The notes beneath the pieces were generated by a model that ran no database searches, was not told the DNA's origin, and saw nothing but the letters and a program-made list of their open reading frames with translations. Made by a program: the position numbers and the translations under genes. From Providencia sp. PROV188 (GTDB taxonomy: Bacteria; Pseudomonadota; Gammaproteobacteria; Enterobacterales; Enterobacteriaceae): DNA of 64,000 nucleotides. Where the stretch lies: the NCBI RefSeq assembly GCF_027595165.1, contig NZ_CP097291.1, forward strand, positions 3,224,001 through 3,288,000, given 5' to 3'. Shown piece after piece: positions 39,278 to 49,424 of this stretch; position 1 is the stretch's first letter; every line of letters begins with the position of its first letter.

Positions 39278-39594
39278 ACCTTTTATTCATCTGCAGTCGA
39301 AATCAATGGCGTAGCCCTACCGCTGAACAGATCTGGCGCAATCACCCGCGCTGGGTAACTCGTTCAGCGGGAACTAGCCGCAATGCCAAACGCCCCATCA
39401 ATGTCAATCTCATTCGCTGGGCGGATGTTATTTTTGTGATGGAGCTGAAACATAAAAATCGGCTCATAGCCGATTTTTCTCGTTTACTTGAACATAAGCC
39501 CATCCATGTACTAGATATTCCCGACGACTACCTATATATGGATCCTGAGCTGATTCAACTATTTGAATCCTCTGTGCCGAGTTATCTAAAGTAA
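39274..39594 (+). CDS. Short low-molecular-weight protein-tyrosine-phosphatase-like protein
   Basis: 106 residues. The start MNLLFICSRNQWRSPTAE is a CX5RS P-loop (Cys7, Arg13) as in low-molecular-weight tyrosine phosphatases and arsenate reductases. A downstream DIPDDYLYMDPEL could supply the catalytic Asp. The usual family is about 150 residues, so this is a compact form; the middle contains a WADVIFVMELKHKNRL segment seen in this subgroup. The substrate is unknown. It is coupled to the 77-residue gene and ended by a strong terminator. Confidence 0.85.
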   Translation: MNLLFICSRNQWRSPTAEQIWRNHPRWVTRSAGTSRNAKRPINVNLIRWADVIFVMELKHKNRLIADFSRLLEHKPIHVLDIPDDYLYMDPELIQLFESSVPSYLK

Positions 39595-39613
39595 ATAAAT
39601 TCAAAATATTCAG

Positions 39614-39647
39614 ATCCCCCTATGTGGTAAAAACATAGGGGGATTTT
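39614..39647 (+). terminator. Terminator after the phosphatase-like gene
   Basis: Twelve-base perfect stem ATCCCCCTATGT / ACATAGGGGGAT followed by TTTTTT. It abuts the stop of the convergent hydrolase. Confidence 0.92.
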
Positions 39648-40211
39648 TTAATACCAAAATCGTAGAAGATTGAGTAATGCAGGAAGTCGAGTATAACCTT
39701 CTCTATCAAGAAAATGCCCAGCACTTTCCACCATCGTGACAGAGGTTTTTAATGCTTTTGCTAACTCAATTGAAGCATCAGGATCCACGACCCAATCATT
39801 GGAAGAGATAATCGAAGCTCGCTTATCCGTTATGCCAATCAGCTTATTATAATCCAATGAAAACTGAGTATGGTCAGCCAACTCAGACAACGAATCCAGC
39901 GAGCGATCAAACCCAGAAACTAGCACATAGCCGCCAATTTTAGCCCCTTCTGGCGCATTATTTTCCAGAAAGCGTAATACCGTAATGCACCCTAAACTGT
40001 GCCCAACTAAAATAGTATTTTCATCAAACTGAATATTGGCATCAAGTAAACATTGCTGCCATTTTTGCGGGTCAGGAGAATTTGATTCTGGTAATGCAGG
40101 TACATCAACCGTCGCCCCTACCGCTTCTAATTCATCTTTTAACCAGTTAAACCAATTATCATTCGGTGATGCTGTATAACCATGAACAATGATAACTTTT
40201 TTACCGTCCAC
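39648..40211 (-). CDS. RBBP9/YdeN-family serine hydrolase
   Basis: 187 residues, small alpha/beta hydrolase. The N-terminal VIIVHGYTASPNDNWFNWLKD is the oxyanion-hole region of the RBBP9/YdeN family. The nucleophile is Ser72 in VGHSLGC, the acid is probably in SSNDWVVDP, and the His is in ESAGHFLD. No signal peptide, so it is cytoplasmic. The physiological substrate of this family in bacteria is not known. It is a single gene, separated from the barstar gene by 61 bases. Confidence 0.88.
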   Translation of the reverse strand: MDGKKVIIVHGYTASPNDNWFNWLKDELEAVGATVDVPALPESNSPDPQKWQQCLLDANIQFDENTILVGHSLGCITVLRFLENNAPEGAKIGGYVLVSGFDRSLDSLSELADHTQFSLDYNKLIGITDKRASIISSNDWVVDPDASIELAKALKTSVTMVESAGHFLDREGYTRLPALLNLLRFWY

Positions 40212-40272
40212 TTAATCGTCCTCAATATTAATCGCCACAAAAAATGGCTAAACGCAGAATCATTTCGCAAAT

Positions 40273-40581
40273 CTAGCATGGGGTTTGTGAAGCATCATTC
40301 TCATTATTCGTGATATCTATGAGAAAAATAAACGCTTCATCTAGCTCTTCTTCTGCTTCATTCATCAATTCAATCACCGATGAAAATTGCGTACGCTGAA
40401 CCGCCTTTAAATGGCTAAAAATCAGCGTAACGGGTAACTCTATTTCCCCAGTAATCACATCCCATAACCCATCGAGATTATGGCCAAACCATTTAGGAAG
40501 CGAGAACTGTTGCTGAAATTGCCGATAAAATTCCTCAAGGCTATCTATTTCACGAAAATCAAAAACGACGGTCTTGCTCAT
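40273..40581 (-). CDS. yhcO: Barstar-family ribonuclease inhibitor (YhcO-like)
   Basis: 102 residues, barstar family. Barstar binds barnase and blocks its active site with acidic residues. The family pattern LEEFYRQFQQQFSLPKWFGHNLDGLWDVITG is clear, with the acidic C-terminal helix (EAEEELDEAF). It has no signal peptide, so it is cytoplasmic. It starts 13 bases after the ribonuclease gene on the same strand. E. coli YhcO, near tldD, is the orthologue but has no adjacent barnase there. Confidence 0.9.
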   Translation of the reverse strand: MSKTVVFDFREIDSLEEFYRQFQQQFSLPKWFGHNLDGLWDVITGEIELPVTLIFSHLKAVQRTQFSSVIELMNEAEEELDEAFIFLIDITNNENDASQTPC

Positions 40582-40594
40582 CGCTATCCCCCAA

Positions 40595-41116
40595 TCATTT
40601 AACTTGTTGGAACGTTTTATAATGGTCTGTACTAACGAAGATCATTCCATCAGAGGAATAGAGTAGACGGTCTGCACCACGATGCCCGCAACGATAATTT
40701 ATATCAGCTTCAAACCACTGTCGCCCATCGGCAATAGGCAGGCCTTTTTCACGGTTAGAAAAGCGGTCGCCACCGATGGCTCTACCGGGCAAAACTTCAC
40801 ATAAATTCCCTTTTTTAGCATCCCAACCCGCTTCTCTTGCCTGTTTTTTTGTCATGTAAAATGCGGGGAGTTTTTGATATTTTTCCATAAAACTGACCAC
40901 ATTGTTCTGAGCGGTCAGCTGATCAATCGTTTTTGGCGTTTCACGCGGAGTTATCGCTTCGCGGGAAGGCGGTATGCTTTGTGTACTTGATATAGTTTGT
41001 GTGGTTGATGATGTACCAGAAGATGGTTCCGGTGCGCCCTGCTCGCCACCTTTAAAGTACAGGCTAACCGCAATCAAAATTGCCATTAACACTAAAGAAA
41101 TAATACGCTTATTCAT
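40595..41116 (-). CDS. Exported barnase-type ribonuclease
   Basis: 173 residues. A hydrophobic N-terminal segment (about 4-20) acts as signal peptide or anchor, followed by a Ser/Thr/Pro-rich linker (about 25-62). The barnase domain (about 65-173) aligns with Bacillus barnase end to end. Catalytic residues match with exact spacing: Glu136 (barnase E73), Arg146 (R83), Arg150 (R87) and His165 (H102); Lys90 and Arg122 correspond to K27 and R59. Two Cys (106, 143), absent in barnase, could form a disulfide, fitting a periplasmic or secreted enzyme. It cleaves RNA after purines, preferring G. The cognate inhibitor follows. Confidence 0.9.
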   Translation of the reverse strand: MNKRIISLVLMAILIAVSLYFKGGEQGAPEPSSGTSSTTQTISSTQSIPPSREAITPRETPKTIDQLTAQNNVVSFMEKYQKLPAFYMTKKQAREAGWDAKKGNLCEVLPGRAIGGDRFSNREKGLPIADGRQWFEADINYRCGHRGADRLLYSSDGMIFVSTDHYKTFQQVK

Positions 41117-41151
41117 AACGCCTCAATTATTTTTGCTGTGCGGATAAATAA

Positions 41152-41180
41152 TCGCCCCAGTCACATTCGTGACTAGGGCG
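41152..41180 (-). terminator. Probable terminator after tldD
   Basis: On the minus strand CGCCCTAGTCAC / GTGACTGGGGCG pairs with one mismatch and a 4-base loop, then GATTATTTATC. It lies in the 92-base gap between tldD and the ribonuclease gene. The tail is T-poor, so readthrough into the ribonuclease gene is possible. Confidence 0.5.
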
Positions 41181-41208
41181 AAAAATAAAAGACTATCTTA
41201 ACGTGTGA

Positions 41209-42654
41209 TTACGCGGTGCCACCCACGGTCATTTTATCGAGTTTCAGTGTCGGTTGCCCCACACCCACTGGCACGCTTTGCCCTTCTTTACCACAAACAC
41301 CTACGCCTTTATCCAACGCCAGGTCATTACCTACCATGGAGATCTGCTGCATAGCTTCAACACCAGAACCAATCAAGGTCGCCCCCTTCACTGGTGAAGT
41401 AATTTTACCATTTTCAATTAAGTAAGCTTCAGAGGTTGAAAACACAAATTTACCCGATGTGATATCCACCTGACCACCACCGAAATTCGGCGCATACAAC
41501 CCTTTTTCAACACTGGCAATAATCTCTTCCGGTGTTGATTCACCCGCTAACATATAGGTATTTGTCATGCGAGGCATTGGTAAATGAGCGTAAGATTCAC
41601 GACGCGCATTCCCAGTTGGCGCCACACCCATTAAACGCGCGTTATGTTTATCTTGAATATAGTTACGTAGAATTCCATTCTCAATCAACACATTGTATTG
41701 ACCAGGAACCCCCTCATCATCAATCGCTAATGAACCGCGACGCCCTGCGATGGTTCCATCATCCACCACGGTACACAGGGAAGATGCGACTTGCTCTCCC
41801 ATTTTTCCTGAGAAAACAGAGGTGCCACGACGGTTAAAGTCACCTTCTAGACCATGACCTACCGCTTCATGGAGTAGAACACCTGGCCAGCCTGCACCTA
41901 ATACTACAGGCATCATGCCTGCAGGAGCGGCAACTGCAGATAAATTCACTAACGCCATGCGTACCGCTTCACGGGCATACTGCTCCGCGAGTACTTGCCC
42001 TTGATGGATTTCGAGGAAATATTCATAACCATAACGACCGCCGCCGCCGCTTGCTCCGCGTTCACGTTTGCCATCATGTTCCACCAGCACACTCACCGAT
42101 AAACGCACCAGAGGGCGAATATCCGTTGCTAATGTGCCATCGGTGGCAGCAACTAACACTTGCTCATACACACCAGTTAAGCTGGCATTCACTTCAATTA
42201 CGCGAGGATCTTCAGCGCGCGCCACTTGGTCAACGCGATGCAGCAATTCAATTTTCTGCTCACGCGGTAAGCTACGCAAAGGATCCACTTCAGAATAGAG
42301 TTTTTTGTAGTCTACATTGGTTAAAATCTGTGACTTTCCAGAGCCTTGTTCAGTCACGATACTACGGGCTGCAGTGGTGCTTTGGGTTAGTGCCAGCAAT
42401 GAAATTTGGTCTGCATAGGCAAAACCCGTTTTTTCACCCGTAATCGCTCGAACCCCAACACCTTGGTCAATATTGTAGGAGCCATCTTTAATGATTCGAT
42501 CTTCTAAAACCCATGATTCATGGTAGCTAGACTGAAAAAAGAGATCCCCATAATCAACACGGCGCTCAGATAGCAGCCCTAAAATATCATACAGATTATC
42601 TTGACCAAGACCGTTGGCAGCCAGCAAATGTTCGCTGACAGAAGCTAAACTCAT
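41209..42654 (-). CDS. tldD: Metalloprotease TldD
   Basis: 481 residues, as in E. coli. The zinc motif HExxxH is in [14 protein letters not shown], with the further ligand Cys in [12 protein letters not shown] near the C-terminus. With PmbA/TldE it forms a heterodimeric peptidase that matures microcin B17 and degrades CcdA. It follows the nitrilase gene by 20 bases and is the last gene of the mre-maf-rng-yhdP line. Confidence 0.97.
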   Translation of the reverse strand: MSLASVSEHLLAANGLGQDNLYDILGLLSERRVDYGDLFFQSSYHESWVLEDRIIKDGSYNIDQGVGVRAITGEKTGFAYADQISLLALTQSTTAARSIVTEQGSGKSQILTNVDYKKLYSEVDPLRSLPREQKIELLHRVDQVARAEDPRVIEVNASLTGVYEQVLVAATDGTLATDIRPLVRLSVSVLVEHDGKRERGASGGGGRYGYEYFLEIHQGQVLAEQYAREAVRMALVNLSAVAAPAGMMPVVLGAGWPGVLLHEAVGHGLEGDFNRRGTSVFSGKMGEQVASSLCTVVDDGTIAGRRGSLAIDDEGVPGQYNVLIENGILRNYIQDKHNARLMGVAPTGNARRESYAHLPMPRMTNTYMLAGESTPEEIIASVEKGLYAPNFGGGQVDITSGKFVFSTSEAYLIENGKITSPVKGATLIGSGVEAMQQISMVGNDLALDKGVGVCGKEGQSVPVGVGQPTLKLDKMTVGGTA

Positions 42655-42674
42655 ATTCGTTACTCTTATTTAGT

Positions 42675-43514
42675 TTATTTTTTAATCAATGATGTTAATT
42701 GTGGTCTAAAGCGGTTATGTTTCACCACTCGGATCTGTTCACGCATCACTTTTAAGCTGTCTGGCTGGACATTCACGACCAACGCGGAAACAGCATCCAC
42801 ATTCTTTTTCATCACCTTACCCCAGCCATCTACGGCGAGAGTATGTCCCCATGTACGACGCGTACCATGCACCCCAACTTGCGCTGGCGCTAAAACATAG
42901 CACTGGTTTTCAATCGCACGGGCTCTTAACAGTGGCTCCCAGTGAGCTTGTCCAGTATAACGAGTAAACGCCGCAGGGACGGAAATAATCTCCGCACCTT
43001 GTTCACGTAATGCTTGGAATAAGCCAGGGAAACGTAAATCATAACAAATGGTTAAACCTAAGCGACCTACTGGCGTATCAACCACAGTCAGGTGCTCACC
43101 ACGTTGATAAATAACCGATTCGTTATACTCGCCTTGTTCATCTTCGATGTTCACATCAAACATATGAATTTTATCGTAACGCGCAGTGATATTCCCTTTC
43201 GCATCAAACAGTAAGCTACTACTGGTAATACGTTCAGGATCTTCACGGCTTATCAATGGCATTGACCCAATCAGGATCCACACATTGTAACGGATAGCCA
43301 TCCCACGGATAGCGTCTTGTAATGGGCCATTACCTTCTGTTTCAGCCTGTTTACGATAGGTTGCAGCATCAGCAAATAGTAATGCATTTTCAGGAGTAAG
43401 AACTAACTGCACAGTATCAGGCAACTGTTTAATTTGCTGCTCTATCTGTGCCAAGTTGTGTTTTGTATTCTTACCACTACATAACTGCAAAAGTGCAACA
43501 TTACCCGTTTTCAT
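42675..43514 (-). CDS. Nitrilase-superfamily amidase (deaminated-glutathione-amidase-like)
   Basis: 279 residues with the Glu-Lys-Cys triad of carbon-nitrogen hydrolases: Glu in TPENALLFA, Lys in YDKIHMFDV and Cys in TICYDLRFP. The IHMFDVNI segment and size are those of Nit1/YbeM, which hydrolyse deaminated glutathione, a repair reaction. Its ATG overlaps the yhdP stop by one base (TAATG), so it is coupled. E. coli lacks a gene here; related enterobacteria carry one between yhdP and tldD. Substrate is by family inference. Confidence 0.85.
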   Translation of the reverse strand: MKTGNVALLQLCSGKNTKHNLAQIEQQIKQLPDTVQLVLTPENALLFADAATYRKQAETEGNGPLQDAIRGMAIRYNVWILIGSMPLISREDPERITSSSLLFDAKGNITARYDKIHMFDVNIEDEQGEYNESVIYQRGEHLTVVDTPVGRLGLTICYDLRFPGLFQALREQGAEIISVPAAFTRYTGQAHWEPLLRARAIENQCYVLAPAQVGVHGTRRTWGHTLAVDGWGKVMKKNVDAVSALVVNVQPDSLKVMREQIRVVKHNRFRPQLTSLIKK

Positions 43515-46500
43515 TACTCTTGAGTCTCCTTAAGCTGACGTAGTACTTCATCAATTTTAGGTTCATCCAGACTACCACTTACACGATAGCGAATAACCGA
43601 AATTTTACTCCACAACGGACCAAGGACCTTCGATGCCGCGAATACTGCCGCGCCCGCAAACGGGTTAATCACGAATGCGGTGGCTACACCTACTGTAGCA
43701 GAAATTTCAGGGGTAATGACCGCTTCCGCATTAATTTGGCGCTTAACAAGGTCAATATCCCCATTCAAGGCAATATCCGCGACTAATCCATCAATATAAA
43801 GATCCTTCGAGGTTAGAATACCTTGATTGATGACCGCATTGCCTTTAATCGAATCAAAGTTAAAGTCATTACTAAACGTATCCCGGAAATCTAATTGAAG
43901 TTTGCGCAATAATGCATCAAAACTGACTAGACGTAGTAACTGCCCAGCACGCCCGCCCCCCATATGGGCAATCGCACCTTTCCCTAATTTTGCTGACATT
44001 TTCCCATTCAGTGTCGCAACCTCAGGCTCCCAAGGAACCTGCGCCCAGTTCAGGTCAAATTCAATCGAATATGGAGAGTCGATAATCGGCACCAAGACAC
44101 CAAAATAAGCGGCAGTTTCATCGAAAGCCTCGCCAGTTAGCGAGCCTGCAATCTCAGTTTTATTGCCATCATTACTGCGCCATAAGGCATCAAGCTTTAA
44201 CTCACTGGCACTGTTTTTCAGTGAACCTGCGGTTAATTTTAAAGTGTGCTGCCCCACTGGCGTGACTTGCGCCGAGATTTCTCCCAGTTTTTGCCCACTC
44301 ACCCAACACTCGGCACAATGGATGTTCACTTTAGGCCACTGACTAAAGTCGAATACTTCCGATGAAGGGGTCTTTTCGTTTGACGCTAGCGAACCTTCAG
44401 GATTGTAATACAGGTATTCAATATCCAGCGCCCATGGCTGCTGTTTCCAAATCTGTAGCTGCCCTTTTAGGTTTGCACTTTCTACATTAATTTGCTGTTC
44501 ATCACGGTATAAATCATAAGAGAAGCTCAAATCTTTCCAACGCTGACCTGCCAAATAAACGGATGGAGCTTTAACCTCAAGGGTATCTGGGTAGCCAATT
44601 TGTCCCACATGTTCGCTGGCAGAAGAAGATAAAAAGCCACTCGCTAATTTCTCCCAATTGACATCTTCTACCGCAGGTAAATCCACTAAAATGGTCGAGC
44701 CATTTGGTAATGCAGGAACCTGATTATTCCATGGGGCAATGTGAGCTTTTTGTAGTTTCAATGGCGAGCTGGTGAGCGACCACTGAGAATTAAAACCAAG
44801 ACGCTGACCAATATCACCACCTACCGTTAATTGCTCCGTCGTGCCTTTTGCTTGAATATTCATCTTACCAAGCTGTTGCAGTAGTTCAGTATTCAGTGCA
44901 GGTAACTGGCTTTTTAGCTTATTTAATCCTGCGGCTACCTCAATCTGTAAGCCTGTCGCTTGCTTGGATGATTCTGGTAACGTGATATGAATTTGGCTTT
45001 TCCAATCACTCACGCCAGAGACTTTCCCTTTGATATCACTTGGCAGCATGGGAACTTTATTTAGCTCCCAATTTCCGCCAAGGTTAATATCCACCAAATA
45101 ATCTTTCGGGCGCGTTAATGTCGTGAAATCCAAAGAAACTGGCTGTTCTAACCATTGCCCCGTGATGTTATCACTGACTAAATCCCCATTGGTAAATTTG
45201 AAGCTGCCAGTCAATCCATGCAATGTGCTATCGATTGGGCGTACAAACACATTATTTTTATTAAGATTGACTTGCCCTTTCGCGACAACATCTTTTCCAG
45301 CCGATAATGGAATAGCGAGATTAAGCTTACCGGTTACGGTGCCATCAATTTGTAGCTCATCCAGCGTATCGCCAAGGGAATGTTTGAGTGGTGTATGGGT
45401 GAAGTATTGTTGGATCTGTTTGCCCGTGCCACTCACTCCCGCATCGATATATAACATTTCATCGAAGTAATCATGAATTACTGCATCGAGATTTTCTGCC
45501 GTTGCATCCCCTAATTTCACCGAGTCCGTATGCATCGCTAAACTTGCGCGGCTAAAATCTAAATCGAGGTTTAAATCCAGTAATGCAGGCCATTGGTCAT
45601 CGTATTCGAATGTGCCATCACGCAGCGGCACATACACTTGGAACTGCCCGTCATTTTTATAGTAAGGATAATGTGCGGGGTCGCCTTTATACACCAACGT
45701 CGCATTGTCTACATGTCCAGCAATGATCGCTTTGGTCAGATAATCCGCTAGCTCCTGTCCCATCAGCTTTTGAGGGAAATAGCGCCAAGCTTCCCCTGCA
45801 TCATCGGTGCTGATCCCCGCTAAAATAGCCAAATCGGCAATATCATGCTGCTTCGCTTTCGCATAGCTAAAGTCGCCATTGGCTTTGACGGCCTTAGCTT
45901 GCAAATTCACACCGGAACTCCACAATTTGAATTCGCTGCTGTTATTGGTCCAATTTAATTTGCCGCTGGCGTTACTAATCTCAAAAGGTGCTTTAAATTC
46001 ATCGCGATAATCCACGATACTATCTTTCAGCGAAAATGAGAGGATCCCTTGTTGAGCACCGCCAATAAGTACCCCTGAGAAATGGTTTACAGAAGGAAGC
46101 TCTTTCCATTTTTTCCAGCTAACATCCTGCCAGTCCATACTGATTTGCGTATGGTCTTCAGTGTCTTGCGTTAGGTCGAGAGCAAATTCCGAGACTAATC
46201 CCGTCGGTTGACGATGCTGCCAATCTTGCACTAATTCTGGCGTAACAAACGAGAATGTCGGCAAGACTTCACTTAGACGTTCTAGCTCAATATTTTTTGC
46301 GCGAATGCGCCAGTGATCTTTATTTTGATATTTTGCCGATGAAGGCAAATACAGAACGGAGACGCTCCCTTGCGGCCAGATATATTCATTGGTTTTCAGG
46401 GTATCTAGCTCAGGAATATTAAACAGCCAACCGTTACCTTGGCGCTTCATACGCACCAATAAATCATTCACTTGAAGATTTTGTGTGAGAGGCTCTTCCC

Positions 46501-47311
46501 CCCAGTTCGCTTCACCTTGACGTAGCTGGATCAGACCATTATCTATACGATTATTCTTGAGGGTGATCCACGATGATAAACTGAAGTTGGCGTCCCGCAG
46601 CCCCGTATTATCCCGTAACCACTTGCTGAGCCAAGGCTGCATATCAATGTTATCAGCCTGCAAATAGAATATGCCGTCACTGAGTACGCCGTTTTTATCC
46701 GACACATCCAGCTTCACTTGCAGATAACTATTTTGCTTATTTAGCGTTTCAAGGCTAACGAAACCTTGGGCGCGGTGGCGGGCATCTTGGTTAAGCCATG
46801 AAAGTTCAGGCAATAGTAACGTCATCTTTTGGTCTGATGGCGTCAAAAATGTCAATTGGCTATCTTTTAAAATAAAATGGTCAAACTGCCGTAAAAACAG
46901 GTCATCCACGCCATCATAGTTCGTGGTTTCATCTTCCGGTCCATCAAAACTCAGCGGGACTTTATAATCCACATTCAGTTGATAAAACGTCAAATCACGA
47001 AAACGCCAACGCAAAGATAATAGCGAATTCCAAATATCTAATTCGATAGTGATTTTGTTGACTTGTATATCGGTTATTGGGTTTTTGGCAACAACATCGG
47101 AAATGATAAGCTCGGGACCATAATAGCGCCAAGCCCCTTCAATCTGACCAATATCCAGTGAGATATCACTGTGATTTTCAACGTAAGTGATAATTTCTTG
47201 GCGATAATTATCAATATTGGGTAATAGAAAACGCAAACTGGTGAGTACCAACGCACACAGCAACAATACGGCAGCGGTTGTCACGAGTACGATACGTGGC
47301 AGTCGTTTCAC
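43514..47311 (-). CDS. yhdP: AsmA2-type envelope lipid transport protein YhdP
   Basis: 1265 residues from the GTG at 47311, which follows AAGGAG by 7 bases and matches E. coli MRRLPG; a TTG 5 codons upstream lies inside that ribosome binding site and is rejected. One N-terminal membrane helix anchors a very long repetitive beta-groove, with the conserved C-terminal AsmA2 region (RLVSFDALLRKLQLDFRDTF; VAPEISATVGVATAF-like; FAASKVLGPLWSK). YhdP, with TamB and YdbH, is thought to bridge the envelope and carry phospholipid to the outer membrane. Confidence 0.95.
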   Translation of the reverse strand: MKRLPRIVLVTTAAVLLLCALVLTSLRFLLPNIDNYRQEIITYVENHSDISLDIGQIEGAWRYYGPELIISDVVAKNPITDIQVNKITIELDIWNSLLSLRWRFRDLTFYQLNVDYKVPLSFDGPEDETTNYDGVDDLFLRQFDHFILKDSQLTFLTPSDQKMTLLLPELSWLNQDARHRAQGFVSLETLNKQNSYLQVKLDVSDKNGVLSDGIFYLQADNIDMQPWLSKWLRDNTGLRDANFSLSSWITLKNNRIDNGLIQLRQGEANWGEEPLTQNLQVNDLLVRMKRQGNGWLFNIPELDTLKTNEYIWPQGSVSVLYLPSSAKYQNKDHWRIRAKNIELERLSEVLPTFSFVTPELVQDWQHRQPTGLVSEFALDLTQDTEDHTQISMDWQDVSWKKWKELPSVNHFSGVLIGGAQQGILSFSLKDSIVDYRDEFKAPFEISNASGKLNWTNNSSEFKLWSSGVNLQAKAVKANGDFSYAKAKQHDIADLAILAGISTDDAGEAWRYFPQKLMGQELADYLTKAIIAGHVDNATLVYKGDPAHYPYYKNDGQFQVYVPLRDGTFEYDDQWPALLDLNLDLDFSRASLAMHTDSVKLGDATAENLDAVIHDYFDEMLYIDAGVSGTGKQIQQYFTHTPLKHSLGDTLDELQIDGTVTGKLNLAIPLSAGKDVVAKGQVNLNKNNVFVRPIDSTLHGLTGSFKFTNGDLVSDNITGQWLEQPVSLDFTTLTRPKDYLVDINLGGNWELNKVPMLPSDIKGKVSGVSDWKSQIHITLPESSKQATGLQIEVAAGLNKLKSQLPALNTELLQQLGKMNIQAKGTTEQLTVGGDIGQRLGFNSQWSLTSSPLKLQKAHIAPWNNQVPALPNGSTILVDLPAVEDVNWEKLASGFLSSSASEHVGQIGYPDTLEVKAPSVYLAGQRWKDLSFSYDLYRDEQQINVESANLKGQLQIWKQQPWALDIEYLYYNPEGSLASNEKTPSSEVFDFSQWPKVNIHCAECWVSGQKLGEISAQVTPVGQHTLKLTAGSLKNSASELKLDALWRSNDGNKTEIAGSLTGEAFDETAAYFGVLVPIIDSPYSIEFDLNWAQVPWEPEVATLNGKMSAKLGKGAIAHMGGGRAGQLLRLVSFDALLRKLQLDFRDTFSNDFNFDSIKGNAVINQGILTSKDLYIDGLVADIALNGDIDLVKRQINAEAVITPEISATVGVATAFVINPFAGAAVFAASKVLGPLWSKISVIRYRVSGSLDEPKIDEVLRQLKETQE

Positions 47312-47334
47312 CAGTTTCTCCTTCAAGCAGAATG

Positions 47335-48804
47335 CTACATCATGACGACATCAAAGCGTTCTTGGCTATATAACGGCTCAATCTGCACTTTAACTTGTTT
47401 CCCTACAAAGATTTCAACTTCCGCTAATGCGTGAGATTCATCCCCGGTCAACACATCCACCACCGCTTTTGATGCGTACACTAAGAATCTATCAGCATCG
47501 ATTGTGCGGTGAACTCTCACAATTTCACGCAAAATTTCATAACATACGGTTTCAACCGATTTCACTGTACCACGGCCTTGGCAAGTTGGGCAGGTATCGC
47601 ACAGCACATGCTCCAAGCTTTCACGGGTTCTTTTACGTGTCATCTCAACTAATCCTAGCTGAGAGAATCCATTAATGGTGGTTTTTACCTTATCTTTACT
47701 TAAAGCTTGTTCAAGTGAGGCTAACACACGGCGACGATGTTCAACATCAGACATATCGATAAAGTCGATGATAATAATACCACCGAGATTTCTTAATCGT
47801 AATTGGCGCGCAATGGCTTGAGTCGCTTCAACGTTGGTATTAAAGATAGTTTCTTCTAAATTACGGTGACCCACGAATGCGCCCGTATTGATATCGATGG
47901 TAGTCATCGCTTCCGTTTGGTCAATGATCAGATACCCGCCCGATTTCAATTCAACCTTTCTGTCCATCGCGCGTTGAATTTCATTTTCCACATCGAACAA
48001 GTCAAAGATAGGTTGATTGCCTTGGTATAGCTCAAGCTTCGCTGTCATTTCCGGCACATATTCCGCAATAAACTCTTCCAACTGCGTGTAGGTTAAACGA
48101 GAATCCACGCGAATACGGTCGAGGGATGCGCCAGCAAAGTCGCGAATGATACGGTATGCCAGTGAAAGCTCACCGTAAATTTTAGTACGCGTGACATTAC
48201 GTTTTTTGCGTTCAATCACTTTCGCCCATAAGCGTTTTAAAAATGCAGCATCCTGTTTAACATCCTCTTCAGCCACACCTTCTGCGGCGGTACGAATGAT
48301 AAACCCGCCGTTTTCATCGCAATATTGTGCGACACACTCTTTTAAACGCTCTCTTTCTTCTTCACTATCAATACGCTGAGATACACCAACATGGGAAGCT
48401 CCCGGCATGAAAACCAAGTAACGAGAAGGCAACGTAATGTCTGTGGTGAGTCTTGCGCCTTTGGTGCCAAGTGGGTCTTTAACCACTTGGACAATTAAAT
48501 CTTGCCCTTGCTTCACCAGCTCAGCGATATCTCTAACATGAAAGTTTTTCTGCTCGTCACCCGCAATGCATTCGGTGTGAGGCATAATGTCCGAGGCGTG
48601 TAAAAAGGCTGCTTTATCCAGACCAATATCAACAAAGGCCGCCTGCATACCAGGTAAAACTCGGCTCACACGACCTTTGTAGATATTCCCTACTAGCCCT
48701 CTTTTCGCCTCTCGTTCGACATGTATTTCTTGTAAGATCCCACCATCAATATAAGCTACGCGCGTTTCAGATGGTGTTACGTTTACTAATAGTTCCGTAG
48801 TCAT
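47335..48804 (-). CDS. rng: Ribonuclease G
   Basis: 489 residues, as in E. coli. An N-terminal S1 domain (about 39-120: [23 protein letters not shown]) is followed by the RNase H-like and DNase I-like catalytic region ([16 protein letters not shown], with the Mg-binding Asp residues) and the Zn-link CPTCQGRG. It matures the 5' end of 16S rRNA and decays some mRNAs. It overlaps maf by 4 bases (ATGA). Confidence 0.97.
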   Translation of the reverse strand: MTTELLVNVTPSETRVAYIDGGILQEIHVEREAKRGLVGNIYKGRVSRVLPGMQAAFVDIGLDKAAFLHASDIMPHTECIAGDEQKNFHVRDIAELVKQGQDLIVQVVKDPLGTKGARLTTDITLPSRYLVFMPGASHVGVSQRIDSEEERERLKECVAQYCDENGGFIIRTAAEGVAEEDVKQDAAFLKRLWAKVIERKKRNVTRTKIYGELSLAYRIIRDFAGASLDRIRVDSRLTYTQLEEFIAEYVPEMTAKLELYQGNQPIFDLFDVENEIQRAMDRKVELKSGGYLIIDQTEAMTTIDINTGAFVGHRNLEETIFNTNVEATQAIARQLRLRNLGGIIIIDFIDMSDVEHRRRVLASLEQALSKDKVKTTINGFSQLGLVEMTRKRTRESLEHVLCDTCPTCQGRGTVKSVETVCYEILREIVRVHRTIDADRFLVYASKAVVDVLTGDESHALAEVEIFVGKQVKVQIEPLYSQERFDVVMM

Positions 48805-49388
48805 GAATTCCCCTTCCCATCACCTAACGCTAAAAATCGTTGTATTAATTCTTCTGTTTCGACCAATGGTAAGCCCACCACTGCATGATAGCTGCCATTA
48901 ATGCATCGAATAAAACGTCCACCGAGACCTTGGATACCGTAAGCGCCCGCTTTATCCATTGGCTCGCCAGATTGTATATAATCCTGTATTTCCAGCAAAG
49001 ATAACTCGCGGAATGTCACATCTGTCGTAATCAATGAGGTTAGAGTCTCATGCTTGTTCGACACAGCAATGGCGGTCATTACCTGATGTGTTTTACCAGA
49101 AAGGTCACTGAGGATTTGCTGAGCATGGACCGCGTCTCGCGGTTTTTCTAATATTTTACCGTCAAGAACCACAATAGTATCTGCACCCAAAACTGGATGA
49201 TCCGCAGGAGCAATTGCTACACCCGCTCGGGATTTATCTCGCGCTAAGCGCTGGACATACGCCTGAGGCGATTCCCCTTCTTGCCATTTTTCTTCCACTT
49301 CGGGACGCAAGATTTCAAAGGAATAACCTAGCAGTTGGACTAATTCACGTCGTCTCGGTGAACCTGATGCAAGATAAATTAAGCTCAT
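48801..49388 (-). CDS. maf: Maf-family nucleoside triphosphate pyrophosphatase (YhdE type)
   Basis: 195 residues. Maf motifs are [16 protein letters not shown] at the N-terminus, [25 protein letters not shown] and [15 protein letters not shown]. Members of the YhdE subgroup hydrolyse dTTP, UTP and related (including modified) nucleotides to monophosphate. It lies between mreD and rng, as in E. coli. Confidence 0.95.
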   Translation of the reverse strand: MSLIYLASGSPRRRELVQLLGYSFEILRPEVEEKWQEGESPQAYVQRLARDKSRAGVAIAPADHPVLGADTIVVLDGKILEKPRDAVHAQQILSDLSGKTHQVMTAIAVSNKHETLTSLITTDVTFRELSLLEIQDYIQSGEPMDKAGAYGIQGLGGRFIRCINGSYHAVVGLPLVETEELIQRFLALGDGKGNS

Positions 49389-49424
49389 AAATTGTCATTC
49401 CAGTTATCATCAACGGCCACAATC

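Noticed and set aside
42051..42443. 130-residue plus-strand open frame antisense to tldD
   Set aside because: It is a shadow of a conserved gene with intact metal site on the other strand.
43902..45470. Open frames antisense to yhdP
   Set aside because: Low-complexity shadows of a long conserved gene.
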